The translations under genes were made by a program, and so were the position numbers. From JAHEZL01 sp964406465 (GTDB lineage: Bacteria > Bacteroidota > Bacteroidia > Flavobacteriales_C > GCA-002722245), in assembly GCA_964406465.1 (NCBI GenBank), contig CAYORT010000005.1, positions 1 through 64,000 of the forward strand: a stretch of DNA of 64,000 nt, read 5' to 3'. This document shows positions 8,293 through 17,100 of this stretch, piece after piece (position 1 is the stretch's first letter; every line of letters begins with the position of its first letter). The notes beneath the pieces were generated by a model, which was not told the DNA's origin, ran no database searches, and saw only the letters and a program-made list of their open reading frames with translations.

Positions 8293-8763
8293 TTATTTAC
8301 AATCGCATTTAGTGTCTTCGTCTACAAAACCAATTTCACTTATCAAGGTAGTTCCTTTTTTAATCGCTTTCACGCCATCCTCTAAATATACTTTGCCGAA
8401 AACCGCATTTGCTACAACATAAATAGTTTTAGTGCCTATTGATGTTTCAAGGTAATATTGTTTTACTGGTTTATGTGTATCTGTTTTATCATTCATTAAA
8501 TCAACTTCTCCATCTTGCTCTAATGCTTTTTTTAGTTGTTCTTGAGTAATTTTTAAGCAGGCTAGGGTACAAATTGTTTTTGCATTAAAGTTGATGTCTT
8601 GAGCTTCTCCTAAAAGAGCAATTTTAGCTCTGGATGAAGGCATCATGTTCGAATAGGAATCTGAAACGTTGCTGTCTTTGCGCAAATATAATGTTGCTAA
8701 AATTACAAGCGTGGTTAAACCAGCACTCATAAAAAAAATGTAGAATCTCCTTCTTCTGGTCAT
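8293..8763 (-). CDS. Membrane-anchored protein, DUF4258-like
   Basis: 156 residues. After an Arg-rich start (MTRRRR) comes one transmembrane segment (about 8-27), leaving a periplasmic domain of about 125 residues. This domain (ITQEQLKKAL ... TIYVVANAVFGKV ... DEDTKCDCK) resembles the DUF4258 fold faintly: a short helix followed by a beta-meander, with the CDC ending seen in some Bacteroidota members. That assignment is weak. It starts three bases after the upstream... alanine dehydrogenase reading order is reversed: this gene is downstream of no known partner, its ATG lies four bases from the alanine dehydrogenase stop, so it is the third gene of the tsaE-ald unit. Confidence 0.6.
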   Translation of the reverse strand: MTRRRRFYIFFMSAGLTTLVILATLYLRKDSNVSDSYSNMMPSSRAKIALLGEAQDINFNAKTICTLACLKITQEQLKKALEQDGEVDLMNDKTDTHKPVKQYYLETSIGTKTIYVVANAVFGKVYLEDGVKAIKKGTTLISEIGFVDEDTKCDCK

Positions 8764-8766
8764 AAC

Positions 8767-9990
8767 TTAAAACGCTGCCATTAATAAATCTATGTCTTTG
8801 TAGGGTAAGCAGAAGGTTTCTCCTAATATTTTATTGGTGATGATTCCCTTGTACATATATACTCCGTGACGCAATCCACTTTTGTTTTTAACCATTTTCT
8901 CAATTCCTCCATGATTACCAATATCTAGGATAAGAGGCGTAAATACATTGCTTAAAGCATAAGATGCAGTTCTTGAAACACGCGCCGCTATATTCGGCAC
9001 ACAATAATGTATTACACCATGCTTCACATAAATAGGATTCTCATGTGATGTTACTCGGGATGTTTCAAAGCAGCCACCTGAATCTATACTTACGTCTACT
9101 ATTACTGTTCCCTCTTTCATTTCTTCTACCATGTCTTCGGGCACAACACAAGGTGTTTTGCCATCTTTAGCACTTAAAGCACCAATTACTACATCGGCAT
9201 TTTTTAAGGCTTTACGCAACACTTTTGGTTGAATCACTGATGTGTTTAAGCGTTGTCCAACATGATTTTGAAGTCTTCTTAGTTTGTATATGTTGTTGTC
9301 GAAAACTCTTACTGAAGCGCCTAAACCAATTGCTGCTCTTACTGCAAATTCACCAACTGTTCCTGCGCCTATAATCACTACCTCAGTTGGCTTAACTCCC
9401 GATATTCCGCCTAGCATATGTCCATGTCCGCCTCGCACATTGCTCAAGTATTCTGCCGCAATTAAAATGGAAGACGTTCCAGCAATTTCGCTCATTGCTT
9501 TAACAATTGGGTAAATGCCATCTTCATCTTTGATGTAGTCGAAAGCAATGGCTGTAAGCTTTTTCGACATCAACTGCTGCATGAAGCTTCTAGGTTGAAC
9601 GGGTAGCTGCAATGCCGAGAAAAGTATCTGTTTAGATGATGGATTTAAGAATTTGATTTCTTCTAGAGTAGGAGGTGATACCTTTAATAAAACATCTGCT
9701 TTAAATACATCCTCACGATTGTAGGCAATTTCAGCTCCTGCTTCACTATAATCTTGGTCTTTGAAATTAGCTCCTTCACCAGCCTTACTTTCAACTATCA
9801 CTCGATGACCGTTGTTGATCAAAACCGCCACTGAATCGGGTACCAAAGGCACTCGATTCTCTTGAATTGCACTTTCTTTTGGTATTCCAATATAAAGTGA
9901 GCTTTGTCGGCTAGCGATTTCAAGCATTTCTTCTTGTGGCATAAATGCCGACTTCGCTAGGTTTCTCAATAAATCATCTGATGACTTCAT
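8767..9990 (-). CDS. ald: Alanine dehydrogenase
   Basis: 407 residues, of the AlaDH/PNT family. It interconverts L-alanine and pyruvate plus ammonia with NAD. The N-terminal domain has IGIPKES and ENRVPLVPDS (substrate Arg/Lys region); the NAD-binding motif is VVIIGAGTVGEFAVRAA around residues 207-223. The first 30 residues form an extension seen in Bacteroidota versions, which are longer than the 370-residue Bacillus enzyme. Start and stop overlap the neighbouring tsaE by four bases (ATGA), so the two are translationally coupled. The name Ald is preferred over transhydrogenase subunit because the protein is a single full-length chain. Confidence 0.85.
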   Translation of the reverse strand: MKSSDDLLRNLAKSAFMPQEEMLEIASRQSSLYIGIPKESAIQENRVPLVPDSVAVLINNGHRVIVESKAGEGANFKDQDYSEAGAEIAYNREDVFKADVLLKVSPPTLEEIKFLNPSSKQILFSALQLPVQPRSFMQQLMSKKLTAIAFDYIKDEDGIYPIVKAMSEIAGTSSILIAAEYLSNVRGGHGHMLGGISGVKPTEVVIIGAGTVGEFAVRAAIGLGASVRVFDNNIYKLRRLQNHVGQRLNTSVIQPKVLRKALKNADVVIGALSAKDGKTPCVVPEDMVEEMKEGTVIVDVSIDSGGCFETSRVTSHENPIYVKHGVIHYCVPNIAARVSRTASYALSNVFTPLILDIGNHGGIEKMVKNKSGLRHGVYMYKGIITNKILGETFCLPYKDIDLLMAAF

Positions 9991-10406
9991 TTTTCTTCAC
10001 TTACAGTAATCGTTCTTACTAAATTTTCCTCTTTAATTCGAATGCAAATATGCTTTGCAGGGATTAAGTTAATTATTTTTTCTGGCCATTCAATAAAGCA
10101 GTAACAATTTGAATCGAGATAATCCTCGATACCGATATCGAAGGCTTCGTTTTCATTGTTTAATCGGTAGCAATCGAAATGAAATATTTTTTTGTGAATG
10201 GGTGAATGATATTCATTTACGATGGAGAATGTGGGACTACTTCCATTTCCCTCGCATTTTAAAGCCGAACAAAGTTCTTTTGTGAGAGTGGTTTTTCCTG
10301 CGCCCATTTCCCCGTAAAGCAAAAATATTTTGTGGGTTGGATAAGCTCTCAGTATTTGTTCTGCAACCCCTTGTAATTCGGTTATTTTACTGACTTCAAA
10401 TTTCAT
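9987..10406 (-). CDS. tsaE: tRNA threonylcarbamoyladenosine biosynthesis protein TsaE
   Basis: 139 residues. This small P-loop ATPase works with TsaB/TsaD in forming t6A37 on ANN-decoding tRNAs. The Walker A motif is GEMGAGKTT (residues 32-40), followed by SSPTFSIVNEY, the family's switch region, and HFDCYRL with FIEWPEK near the C-terminus. ATG start. It is the first gene of a unit with ald (four-base overlap), a pairing with no obvious functional logic; such coupling is common in Bacteroidota. Confidence 0.92.
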   Translation of the reverse strand: MKFEVSKITELQGVAEQILRAYPTHKIFLLYGEMGAGKTTLTKELCSALKCEGNGSSPTFSIVNEYHSPIHKKIFHFDCYRLNNENEAFDIGIEDYLDSNCYCFIEWPEKIINLIPAKHICIRIKEENLVRTITVSEEK

Positions 10407-10451
10407 TTCATAAATATAACAAATCTTGAATTTGCTGCATCAAATGGAAAT

Positions 10452-10481
10452 TTGTTTTTTTTTATTGCTCCGTTATTTTTA
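10452..10481 (+). promoter_or_regulatory. Candidate promoter for the deacetylase gene
   Basis: TTG at 10452-10454, 19 bases, then TATTTTTA at 10474-10481. This is one base off the Bacteroidota -7 box TAnnTTTG with correct spacing, 34 bases upstream of the ATG. Confidence 0.4.
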
Positions 10482-10514
10482 CTTTAAACCCACCTACTAC
10501 TTAATACCTAAATA

Positions 10515-11942
10515 ATGATGAAAAACTTTTACCTCCTAACGATGAGTGTGCTTTCCTTTTTGGTAGCGCAATCTCAAGCTCCTACAGCCTCCATTGCTTT
10601 ATGGAAAAATGATGCAAAAGCTGCCTACTCTGTGATTCACGATGATTATGGAGATGCTGGCGTTGATGGAATATGGCAGTATGCCGATACCATGTATTCT
10701 AATCGTAATCTTAAATTTACATTTGGTGCAATAACATCTTCTTGTGAAGTTCAGCGCAATATCAAAGGATATAGTTCACCTTATGACTACGCAAAGACAG
10801 TAATGATTGGTCAACATCATCACGAAATAATTAACCATTCTCATACGCATACTTGCGCTCTTAACAGAGGTTGGTCGCCATGTGATAATACTGGTTGGGG
10901 TGAAGTGGTGGGATCACCCGAATGGAATATGCAGTTAGAGACAAGCACCCAATCTATTATTACCAATACCAGCATTGCACCTAGATTTTTTATCTATCCA
11001 TACGATCAGTTTACCGATGATGCAAACACTAAACTTTATTCCTTGGGATACATTGGATCGAGAACCGGCTGGAGTATAGATGGAGCTCATACTCCTTTTT
11101 ATAGATATGGCTATGATAGAAATGACATAGATTATTTCCCTTCAGATGCGAATGGATTTTTTAGAACTTCGGTGAAAGTATTTAATGATGTTGATAGAGC
11201 AAAAAATGATGCCGGACAACTTAGTACTTTGAATCTTGGTGTGGATAGCGCTATTATGCTTGGTGGTTGGTGCAACAGAGAATTACACAATGTGGGTAAT
11301 TCTGGTTGGGGCTCTGTTCGTGTTACTCCTTATAGAAACCATTTGAATTATGTTAAATCAAAGATTAACGCTGGAGATCTCTGGGTTGGTACTGTTTCAG
11401 AAGTTCTTACTTATCAAATTCAAAAGTTGAAATTTACTGCTAGTGCCAGTTATGATGTGAATTCAATGATCACTACGGTTACTTTTGCCGATGCTCATCC
11501 AGAGATATCTGTTAATGTTGCTTCATACCTTGATCCGCTCGAAGTTAAAACTTCAGTCACTGTAGTAGTGGATATGGATGGTATGGATGAATCGTGGGTG
11601 GTGATGCAAAACAATACAAGCATTACCGATTTCACTAAGAAAAATGGAAAATTATACATCAATGTTTATCCGCATTTAGGCCCCTTACAAATTTTTAAAG
11701 CATCGTTAACTTCAGTTTACGAAAGTTCTGTTACGCATAGAAGTTTGTATCCAAATCCTGCTGTAAATGAGCTTCATATTGAGGGAGATGTGCACCAAGC
11801 TACAATTTATGATGTTCAAGGAATGCAAGTAAAACAAGCAAGCAACAATACTATTGATATTAGCGATTTAAACGATGGCGTTTATCTTGTTAAGATTGAT
11901 GCTTCACCTGTTTTCTTCAAGTTTGTAAAATGCTCTAAGTAG
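10515..11942 (+). CDS. Secreted polysaccharide-deacetylase-like protein with T9SS sorting domain
   Basis: 475 residues. A signal peptide (about 1-21) leads into a NodB-like catalytic domain: VIHDDYGD with two Asp (D43, D44) as motif 1, and NHSHTHT (H108, H110, H112) as the metal-binding motif 2; YPYDQF resembles motif 3. The last 70 residues (LYPNPAVNELHIEG ... LNDGVYLVKI) are a type A T9SS C-terminal sorting domain, so the enzyme is probably delivered to the cell surface or medium. The substrate is likely an acetylated glycan, unproven. It ends five bases from the stop of porX, encoded on the other strand. Confidence 0.85.
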   Translation: MMKNFYLLTMSVLSFLVAQSQAPTASIALWKNDAKAAYSVIHDDYGDAGVDGIWQYADTMYSNRNLKFTFGAITSSCEVQRNIKGYSSPYDYAKTVMIGQHHHEIINHSHTHTCALNRGWSPCDNTGWGEVVGSPEWNMQLETSTQSIITNTSIAPRFFIYPYDQFTDDANTKLYSLGYIGSRTGWSIDGAHTPFYRYGYDRNDIDYFPSDANGFFRTSVKVFNDVDRAKNDAGQLSTLNLGVDSAIMLGGWCNRELHNVGNSGWGSVRVTPYRNHLNYVKSKINAGDLWVGTVSEVLTYQIQKLKFTASASYDVNSMITTVTFADAHPEISVNVASYLDPLEVKTSVTVVVDMDGMDESWVVMQNNTSITDFTKKNGKLYINVYPHLGPLQIFKASLTSVYESSVTHRSLYPNPAVNELHIEGDVHQATIYDVQGMQVKQASNNTIDISDLNDGVYLVKIDASPVFFKFVKCSK

Positions 11943-11946
11943 CATT

Positions 11947-13497
11947 TTACTTACTGGTTAGCGTTACAACAGGAATAATCATTTCTTCCAACGAAATTCC
12001 ACCGTGCTGAAAAGTATTTTTGTAATGCTTTGCATAGTGATTGAAATTGTTTGGATAAGCAAAGAAATCGGCATTCTTACTAAAAATATAACGTGCACTA
12101 ATGTGCGTTTTTGGTAAGTAAACTTCTTCTGGTTTTGTGATTTCGAATACTTCTTTCGGATTGTATTGCATACCTTGTCCTTGCTTGTATCGTAGGTTGG
12201 TAGTAAGTTCCTTGGTTCCCACTACTTTTACCGGTTCTTTCACGCGCATGGTTCCATGGTCGGTGCTTATCACAATTGTAGCTTTTTTAGCGCTTATCTT
12301 TTTAATCAATTCTAGTAACGGAGAGTGGTTAATCCAAGAGCGAATGAGTGATCGATACGCCGATTCATCCTCGGCCAATTCACGCAATATCTTAATGTCG
12401 GTTCTAGCATGCGATAATGCATCAACGAAATTGAAAACAATAACATTCAAATCGTTGTTTTCAATTTGATTCATATTGTCGACCAATCTTTTACTTTGAT
12501 CTAAATGCGCAATTTTATTGTAGCTCCATTTAATGTTTTGACCGTTACGCTTTAAAAATGCAGCAATAAATTCTTCTTCGAATTGATTTTTGCTTCCTTC
12601 CTCATCTTCATCTTTCCACATCGTTGGAAACAACTTGGCAATGTCACTTGGCATGATGCCGGCAAAAATCGAATTTCTCGCAAATTGAGTCGCAGTGGGT
12701 AAAATTGAGTAGTAGCAATCGTCTTCTTTAACACTTAAGAATTCGCTAAATACTTCTTGTAATACTTTCCATTGGTCGTAGCGTAAACAATCAATTAGGA
12801 GGAAATAAACAGGTTGTCCTTTGCCTACATGGGGCAATACTTTTTTCTTGAAAAGGTTGTGCGACATCAAAGGCGCATCTTTTGGATTTTTAAACCAATC
12901 CACATAATTTTTTTCTACAAACTTGGCGAATTGCTGATTGGCTTCGGTTTTTTGCATGTCGAATATTTCATTCATGCTGGGTTCTTTTGCTACATCCAGC
13001 TGCATATCCCAGTACACCAATTCTTTGTAAAATTCAATCCATTCTTGGTGATTCATTCTATCGCCCAAACGCATTCCTATTTTGCGAAATTCTTGCTGGT
13101 AGTCGGTTACCGATTTCTCTCTCACTAATTTTTTTTCGTCCAAGTTTTTCTTGATCGACAACAATATTTGATTCGGATTTACCGGTTTAATAAGATAATC
13201 AGAGATTTCACTCCCAATGGCATTTTCCATAATCATCTCTTCTTCGCTTTTGGTGATCATGATGACCGGCACCGACTTCTTAATTTTTTTTATGCCTTGT
13301 AAGGTGTCTATGCCCGTTAAGCCTGGCATATTTTCGTCAAGAAAGATAATGTCAAAATGTTCCGACTTCACCTTTTCTAAAGCCTCATTACCACTTAATA
13401 CCGTGGTAACATCGTAGCCTTTGGCGGTTAGAAAAAGCACGTGAGGTTTCAATAAATCAATCTCATCATCAGCCCAAAGTATTTTTGTCTTATCCAT
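11947..13497 (-). CDS. porX: PorX-type response regulator with PglZ phosphatase domain
   Basis: 516 residues. The receiver domain (1-120) has the acidic pair D10/D11, phospho-acceptor D54 in IFLDENMPG, T82 and K104. A helical linker follows, then a PglZ/alkaline-phosphatase-like domain (about 225-516): VYFLLIDCLRYDQ, LPTATQFARNS with the candidate nucleophilic Thr, and STDHGTMRV. PorX together with the PorY kinase controls type IX secretion genes in Porphyromonas and relatives and, by published work on that family, hydrolyses oligonucleotide-type phosphodiesters. No kinase gene is adjacent here. Its 3' neighbour encodes a T9SS cargo. Confidence 0.9.
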   Translation of the reverse strand: MDKTKILWADDEIDLLKPHVLFLTAKGYDVTTVLSGNEALEKVKSEHFDIIFLDENMPGLTGIDTLQGIKKIKKSVPVIMITKSEEEMIMENAIGSEISDYLIKPVNPNQILLSIKKNLDEKKLVREKSVTDYQQEFRKIGMRLGDRMNHQEWIEFYKELVYWDMQLDVAKEPSMNEIFDMQKTEANQQFAKFVEKNYVDWFKNPKDAPLMSHNLFKKKVLPHVGKGQPVYFLLIDCLRYDQWKVLQEVFSEFLSVKEDDCYYSILPTATQFARNSIFAGIMPSDIAKLFPTMWKDEDEEGSKNQFEEEFIAAFLKRNGQNIKWSYNKIAHLDQSKRLVDNMNQIENNDLNVIVFNFVDALSHARTDIKILRELAEDESAYRSLIRSWINHSPLLELIKKISAKKATIVISTDHGTMRVKEPVKVVGTKELTTNLRYKQGQGMQYNPKEVFEITKPEEVYLPKTHISARYIFSKNADFFAYPNNFNHYAKHYKNTFQHGGISLEEMIIPVVTLTSK

Positions 13498-13504
13498 CTT
13501 TAAA

Positions 13505-13610
13505 AGTTCAAAGTTATTGGTTCAAAGTTCAATGTTATAATCTTACCGAAAATAGCAAAATAGAAGGATTGTTTGCTAACTTTGAACATTAAACATTGAA
13601 CATTGAACCC
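13505..13610. repeat. Intergenic inverted copies of GTTCAAAGTTCAATGTT
   Basis: Between porX and the HD gene, GGTTCAAAGTTCAATGTT at 13519-13536 is matched by a near-perfect inverted copy at 13593-13610 (two mismatches), with extra half copies at 13505-13515 and around 13580. The right arm covers the start region of the HD gene. Confidence 0.6.
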
Positions 13611-14841
13611 ATTAGTTAATAAAAGAAAAATCATCAACGACCCAGTGTATGGTTTTATTACACTTCCCTATGAAATCATTTACGATTTAATAGAACATAC
13701 GTATTTTCAGCGTTTGAGAAGAATTCGTCAGTTGGGTTTAACTACAATGGTTTATCCTGGCGCCTATCATACCCGTTTTCACCATGCCTTAGGAGCGATG
13801 CATCTGGTAACAGAAGCATTAACAACCTTGAAAAGCAAGGGCATTGAAATTACCGAAGAGGAGGCTAAGGGAGTTACAATCGCGATTTTACTGCATGATA
13901 TCGGACATGGACCTTTTTCGCATGCATTAGAAAATACAATCGTTCAAGGAACAGGGCACGAAGAGCTTTCGATGCTTTTTATGAATCGATTGAATAAAGA
14001 GTTTAACGGACAATTAACGACTGCCATTGCCATTTTTAAAGATGAATATCCAAAGCGTTTTTTGCATCAATTGATCTCTAGTCAGCTAGATGTAGACCGT
14101 TTAGATTATTTAACGCGCGATAGTTTTTATACAGGCGTAAGCGAAGGTGTAGTTGGAGTGGAGCGAATCATTAAAATGCTCAATGTTAAAGATGACAATA
14201 TCGTAGTAGAAGCTAAAGGAATTTATTCTATAGAAAAATTCTTGATTGCTCGTCATATCATGTATTGGCAGGTATATCTTCATAAGACAGTAATCGCCGC
14301 AGAATTCTTGTTAATTAAGGCTTTGAAGCGCGCAAAAGAATTGGCGCGAAATAAGGTGGAATTGTTTTGCACTCCTGCCTTAAAGATGTTTTTGTATAAT
14401 GATTTCAATAGCGCCGATTTTGAAAAGAATCCTGAATTGCTAAATAATTTCGGACAATTAGACGATTACGATATTCTCACTTCTATCAAAGTTTGGCAGC
14501 AGCATGATGATAAAATTCTATCTACATTATGCCGTCATCTCATTAATAGAAAACTTTATAAAGTAGAATTAGCTTCAGAAAAAATTGATAGTGCCTACAT
14601 CTCTCAGCTACAATCTAAGTATTCTGTAAACGCTAGCGATTTAGAGTACTTTGTGTTTACCGATATCATCAAAAATCAAATTTACAACAAAGAGAAATCA
14701 CCTATCATCCTTCTTTATAAAGACGGCACAACAAAAGAAATAAGCGAGACTTTCGATTTGTTTAATGTGGCGAATTTAGTGAAACCAGTGGAGAAGTATT
14801 TTGTGAGTTATTTGCCGAGAACCTCGGCGGGTGAAAAATGA
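13603..14841 (+). CDS. HD-domain phosphohydrolase
   Basis: 412 residues, resembling the dNTPase/YdhJ-like HD superfamily proteins widespread in Bacteroidota. Metal ligands are visible as TRFHHALG and LLHDIGHGPFSH (residues about 56-63 and 91-102), with a later SQLDVDRLDYLTRD motif that supplies the last Asp. The natural substrate is unknown; a nucleotide triphosphate is likely. No ATG is available: an in-frame TGA at 13597 leaves TTG at 13603 as the first usable codon, just before the conserved KRKIINDPVYGF. That start lies within a repeat arm. Confidence 0.85.
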   Translation: MNPLVNKRKIINDPVYGFITLPYEIIYDLIEHTYFQRLRRIRQLGLTTMVYPGAYHTRFHHALGAMHLVTEALTTLKSKGIEITEEEAKGVTIAILLHDIGHGPFSHALENTIVQGTGHEELSMLFMNRLNKEFNGQLTTAIAIFKDEYPKRFLHQLISSQLDVDRLDYLTRDSFYTGVSEGVVGVERIIKMLNVKDDNIVVEAKGIYSIEKFLIARHIMYWQVYLHKTVIAAEFLLIKALKRAKELARNKVELFCTPALKMFLYNDFNSADFEKNPELLNNFGQLDDYDILTSIKVWQQHDDKILSTLCRHLINRKLYKVELASEKIDSAYISQLQSKYSVNASDLEYFVFTDIIKNQIYNKEKSPIILLYKDGTTKEISETFDLFNVANLVKPVEKYFVSYLPRTSAGEK

Positions 14842-14941
14842 AATTCTTGTGAAAGTAAAGGAAATAAGATTTTGGTTTGAAGTGGTTCTTTTCCCTGTTT
14901 ATTTCTATTTCTCAGCGAGCGCAACTATAGCAAAGAAAAAT

Positions 14942-15952
14942 CTAAAACCTCCCCGCAATCTCCTCCATCTTCTTCAAATACAAAAATCTATTCTTCCACT
15001 TTGCCATATCTATAAGCAATTCTTCGCGCGCCAAAGCTTTAAATTTTGAGACATGGCCATGTTTTTTTTCTAGCTCATAAAGACGCTGAATACCCACTAA
15101 GCCAAAGGCGATGATCGGACTCAAACGGCGCAACAAATAATATTGTTTACTTTTTGAAAGTTCTGTTTTGCGGAGTGCTTGCAATAAAATATCTAATTCT
15201 GAAATGTAGATTTCTTCTAATTCTTTTACCGAAGATATTTTACTCATGATGGTGTAAATGCCTTCTTTGTGATCTTTGTAGGTGTCGAAAATATCGTTCA
15301 TCAATTGTCCGAGAACTCCCGATTGAAAAATAATTAATTGTTCGTTTTCATCCCATTTACCTTCGATCAATGTACTTACGAGCACAGATGTTTTGCCGTT
15401 CTTATTGCCCGTTAGCTCTAAAATTTTCTCTTTACTTAAAGTACTGTCGGTTTGCTGCAGTGAATCGTACTGTGCTTGTTTTGCAATAGCCAATGCGGTG
15501 TAATACTCTTCTGGAATATTTAATTGATCAAAAACATCCTCTAAATGGTAGAATAGGCGAGCTTTTGATGATTTTTCATGTGCAGCTCTTCCTTCTTGAA
15601 TGGATTGTTGCACCTTGTTTTTATCCCACCCCTCTTCATCTAGCAAGTCATCAAATATAGTGGCTTTTGAGCTCATTAGGCTTAGCTTTTGTCTTTCGGA
15701 CTTGCTTAATTTTCTTTGCTTTAGTAGAACATAGTTGTCGGCATTCGCACACACCGTTAGCAAAGGATAATATTTTAAAGTTTTTTTATTTTCTTCTTTC
15801 GTTAGTGTGTGATGAGCCTTTGCACATGCATCGTGCACAAGTGGCTTTAAATACTGATTAATAATGAAATATTCTTGAATTACTTTTGTGAGGTAATCTG
15901 CACTAATTACTATAAACCAAAAGCTCGATTTAATAAATGTTTTCAAGGACAT
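14942..15952 (-). CDS. Class I isoprenoid-synthase-like protein
   Basis: 336 residues, predicted all-helical. Two features match class I isoprenoid synthases: an Asp-rich motif FDDLLDEE (D101, D102, D105) and, 118 residues later, NDIFDTYKD (N219, D223, D227) in the place of the NSE/second Asp motif. I recall Bacteroidota proteins called 'class 1 isoprenoid biosynthesis enzyme' with this layout. Substrate and product cannot be told; it is not a normal polyprenyl diphosphate synthase (no GGxxRP-like start). I prefer ATG 15952 over the ATG at 15997, because the latter would overlap the lpxD promoter region. Divergent from lpxD. Confidence 0.6.
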   Translation of the reverse strand: MSLKTFIKSSFWFIVISADYLTKVIQEYFIINQYLKPLVHDACAKAHHTLTKEENKKTLKYYPLLTVCANADNYVLLKQRKLSKSERQKLSLMSSKATIFDDLLDEEGWDKNKVQQSIQEGRAAHEKSSKARLFYHLEDVFDQLNIPEEYYTALAIAKQAQYDSLQQTDSTLSKEKILELTGNKNGKTSVLVSTLIEGKWDENEQLIIFQSGVLGQLMNDIFDTYKDHKEGIYTIMSKISSVKELEEIYISELDILLQALRKTELSKSKQYYLLRRLSPIIAFGLVGIQRLYELEKKHGHVSKFKALAREELLIDMAKWKNRFLYLKKMEEIAGRF

Positions 15953-15996
15953 TTGAATGAGTGTGCAAATTACTAAATTACTTTTTAAGTTTTGCA

Positions 15997-16004
15997 TATA
16001 TTTG
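15997..16004 (+). promoter_or_regulatory. Candidate -7 element for lpxD
   Basis: TATATTTG followed by TCGCGTCC, 23 bases before the lpxD ATG, fits the Bacteroidota TAnnTTTG box. No TTG at the usual distance upstream is seen, so confidence is modest. Confidence 0.45.
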
Positions 16005-16026
16005 TCGCGTCCCTAATTTTGAATGT

Positions 16027-17058
16027 ATGGAATTTACAGCGCAACAGATAGCCGCTATGCTCGGCGGAACAATTGAAGGAGATGGTAACGCAAAAGTGAA
16101 CACTGTTGCCAAGATTGAGGAAGGACACCCTGGGGCTTTGTCTTTTTTAGCAAATCCATTGTACACGCAATTTATTTATGATTGCAACTCATCTGTGGTG
16201 CTAGTGAATAATGACTTTAAGCCAGAAAAGGCAGTTAAGGCAACTTTGATTCGTGTGGCAAATGCCTACGAGTCTTTTGCTATGTTGCTGGCTCAATATG
16301 ATAAAATTAAAAGAACTAGGGTAGGTATCGATGGCCCTCACCATATTGGTAAAAATTCTACCTATGGAGAAAATATTTATTTAGGCGCTTTTGCTGCTAT
16401 TGGTAACAATGTTAAGTTGGGTAATAATGTTCAAATTCATGCCCATGCTAGTGTTGGTGACAACTGTGTGATAGGAGATAATACTGTAATTTATGCAGGA
16501 GTAAAAATTTACGATAGTTGTAAAATTGGATCAAACTGCATGATTCATGCAGGCGTTGTTATTGGTGGTGATGGCTTTGGCTTCTCTCCTAATAAAGAGA
16601 ATAACTATAATAAAGTTCCTCAAATTGGAAATGTAGTGCTAGAAGATTTTGTGGAAATTGGTGCCAATTCGGCTATTGATAGAGCCACCATGGGATCTAC
16701 CATCATTAGAAAAGGTGTTAAATTGGATAATTTGGTTCAAATTGCACACAATGTTGAGATTGGAGAGAATACAGTTATTGCCGGACAAACAGGTGTTGCT
16801 GGGTCTACTAAAATTGGCAAGAATTGTATGATAGGAGGACAGGTAGGAATTGTAGGGCATCTTACTATTGCTAATGGGGTTAAAATAGCGGCTCAATCGG
16901 GTATAGGACACAATATTTTGGAAGAAAACACCATCGTTCAAGGTTCTCCGGCCTTTGATATCGGCGACTACAAAAGATCTTACGTCATGTTTAGAAACCT
17001 GCCTGAATTAGCAGGTAGAATAAGCGATTTGGAAAAAGCGGCTTCAAAACAAGGCTAA
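16027..17058 (+). CDS. lpxD: UDP-3-O-acylglucosamine N-acyltransferase
   Basis: 343 residues. It adds the N-linked 3-hydroxyacyl chain in lipid A synthesis. The N-terminal uridine-binding domain (MEFTAQQIAAMLGG) is followed by hexapeptide repeats forming a left-handed beta-helix from about residue 100 to 315 (IGDNTVI, IGSNCMI, IGENTVI and others), with the catalytic-His region near IQIAHNVEIG. The ATG at 16027 is chosen from the family N-terminus; upstream in-frame codons to 15961 are non-homologous and cover the promoter. First gene of the lpxD-lpxC/fabZ-lpxA-ABC series. Confidence 0.93.
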   Translation: MEFTAQQIAAMLGGTIEGDGNAKVNTVAKIEEGHPGALSFLANPLYTQFIYDCNSSVVLVNNDFKPEKAVKATLIRVANAYESFAMLLAQYDKIKRTRVGIDGPHHIGKNSTYGENIYLGAFAAIGNNVKLGNNVQIHAHASVGDNCVIGDNTVIYAGVKIYDSCKIGSNCMIHAGVVIGGDGFGFSPNKENNYNKVPQIGNVVLEDFVEIGANSAIDRATMGSTIIRKGVKLDNLVQIAHNVEIGENTVIAGQTGVAGSTKIGKNCMIGGQVGIVGHLTIANGVKIAAQSGIGHNILEENTIVQGSPAFDIGDYKRSYVMFRNLPELAGRISDLEKAASKQG

Positions 17059-17100
17059 ACCACCTAAATTCTTTACATTTGGCGCTATTCAAATTTGAGT

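Noticed and set aside
14831..15049. 72-codon frame on the plus strand after the HD gene
   Set aside because: Composition is not protein-like, and most of it is the reverse strand of the isoprenoid-synthase-like gene.
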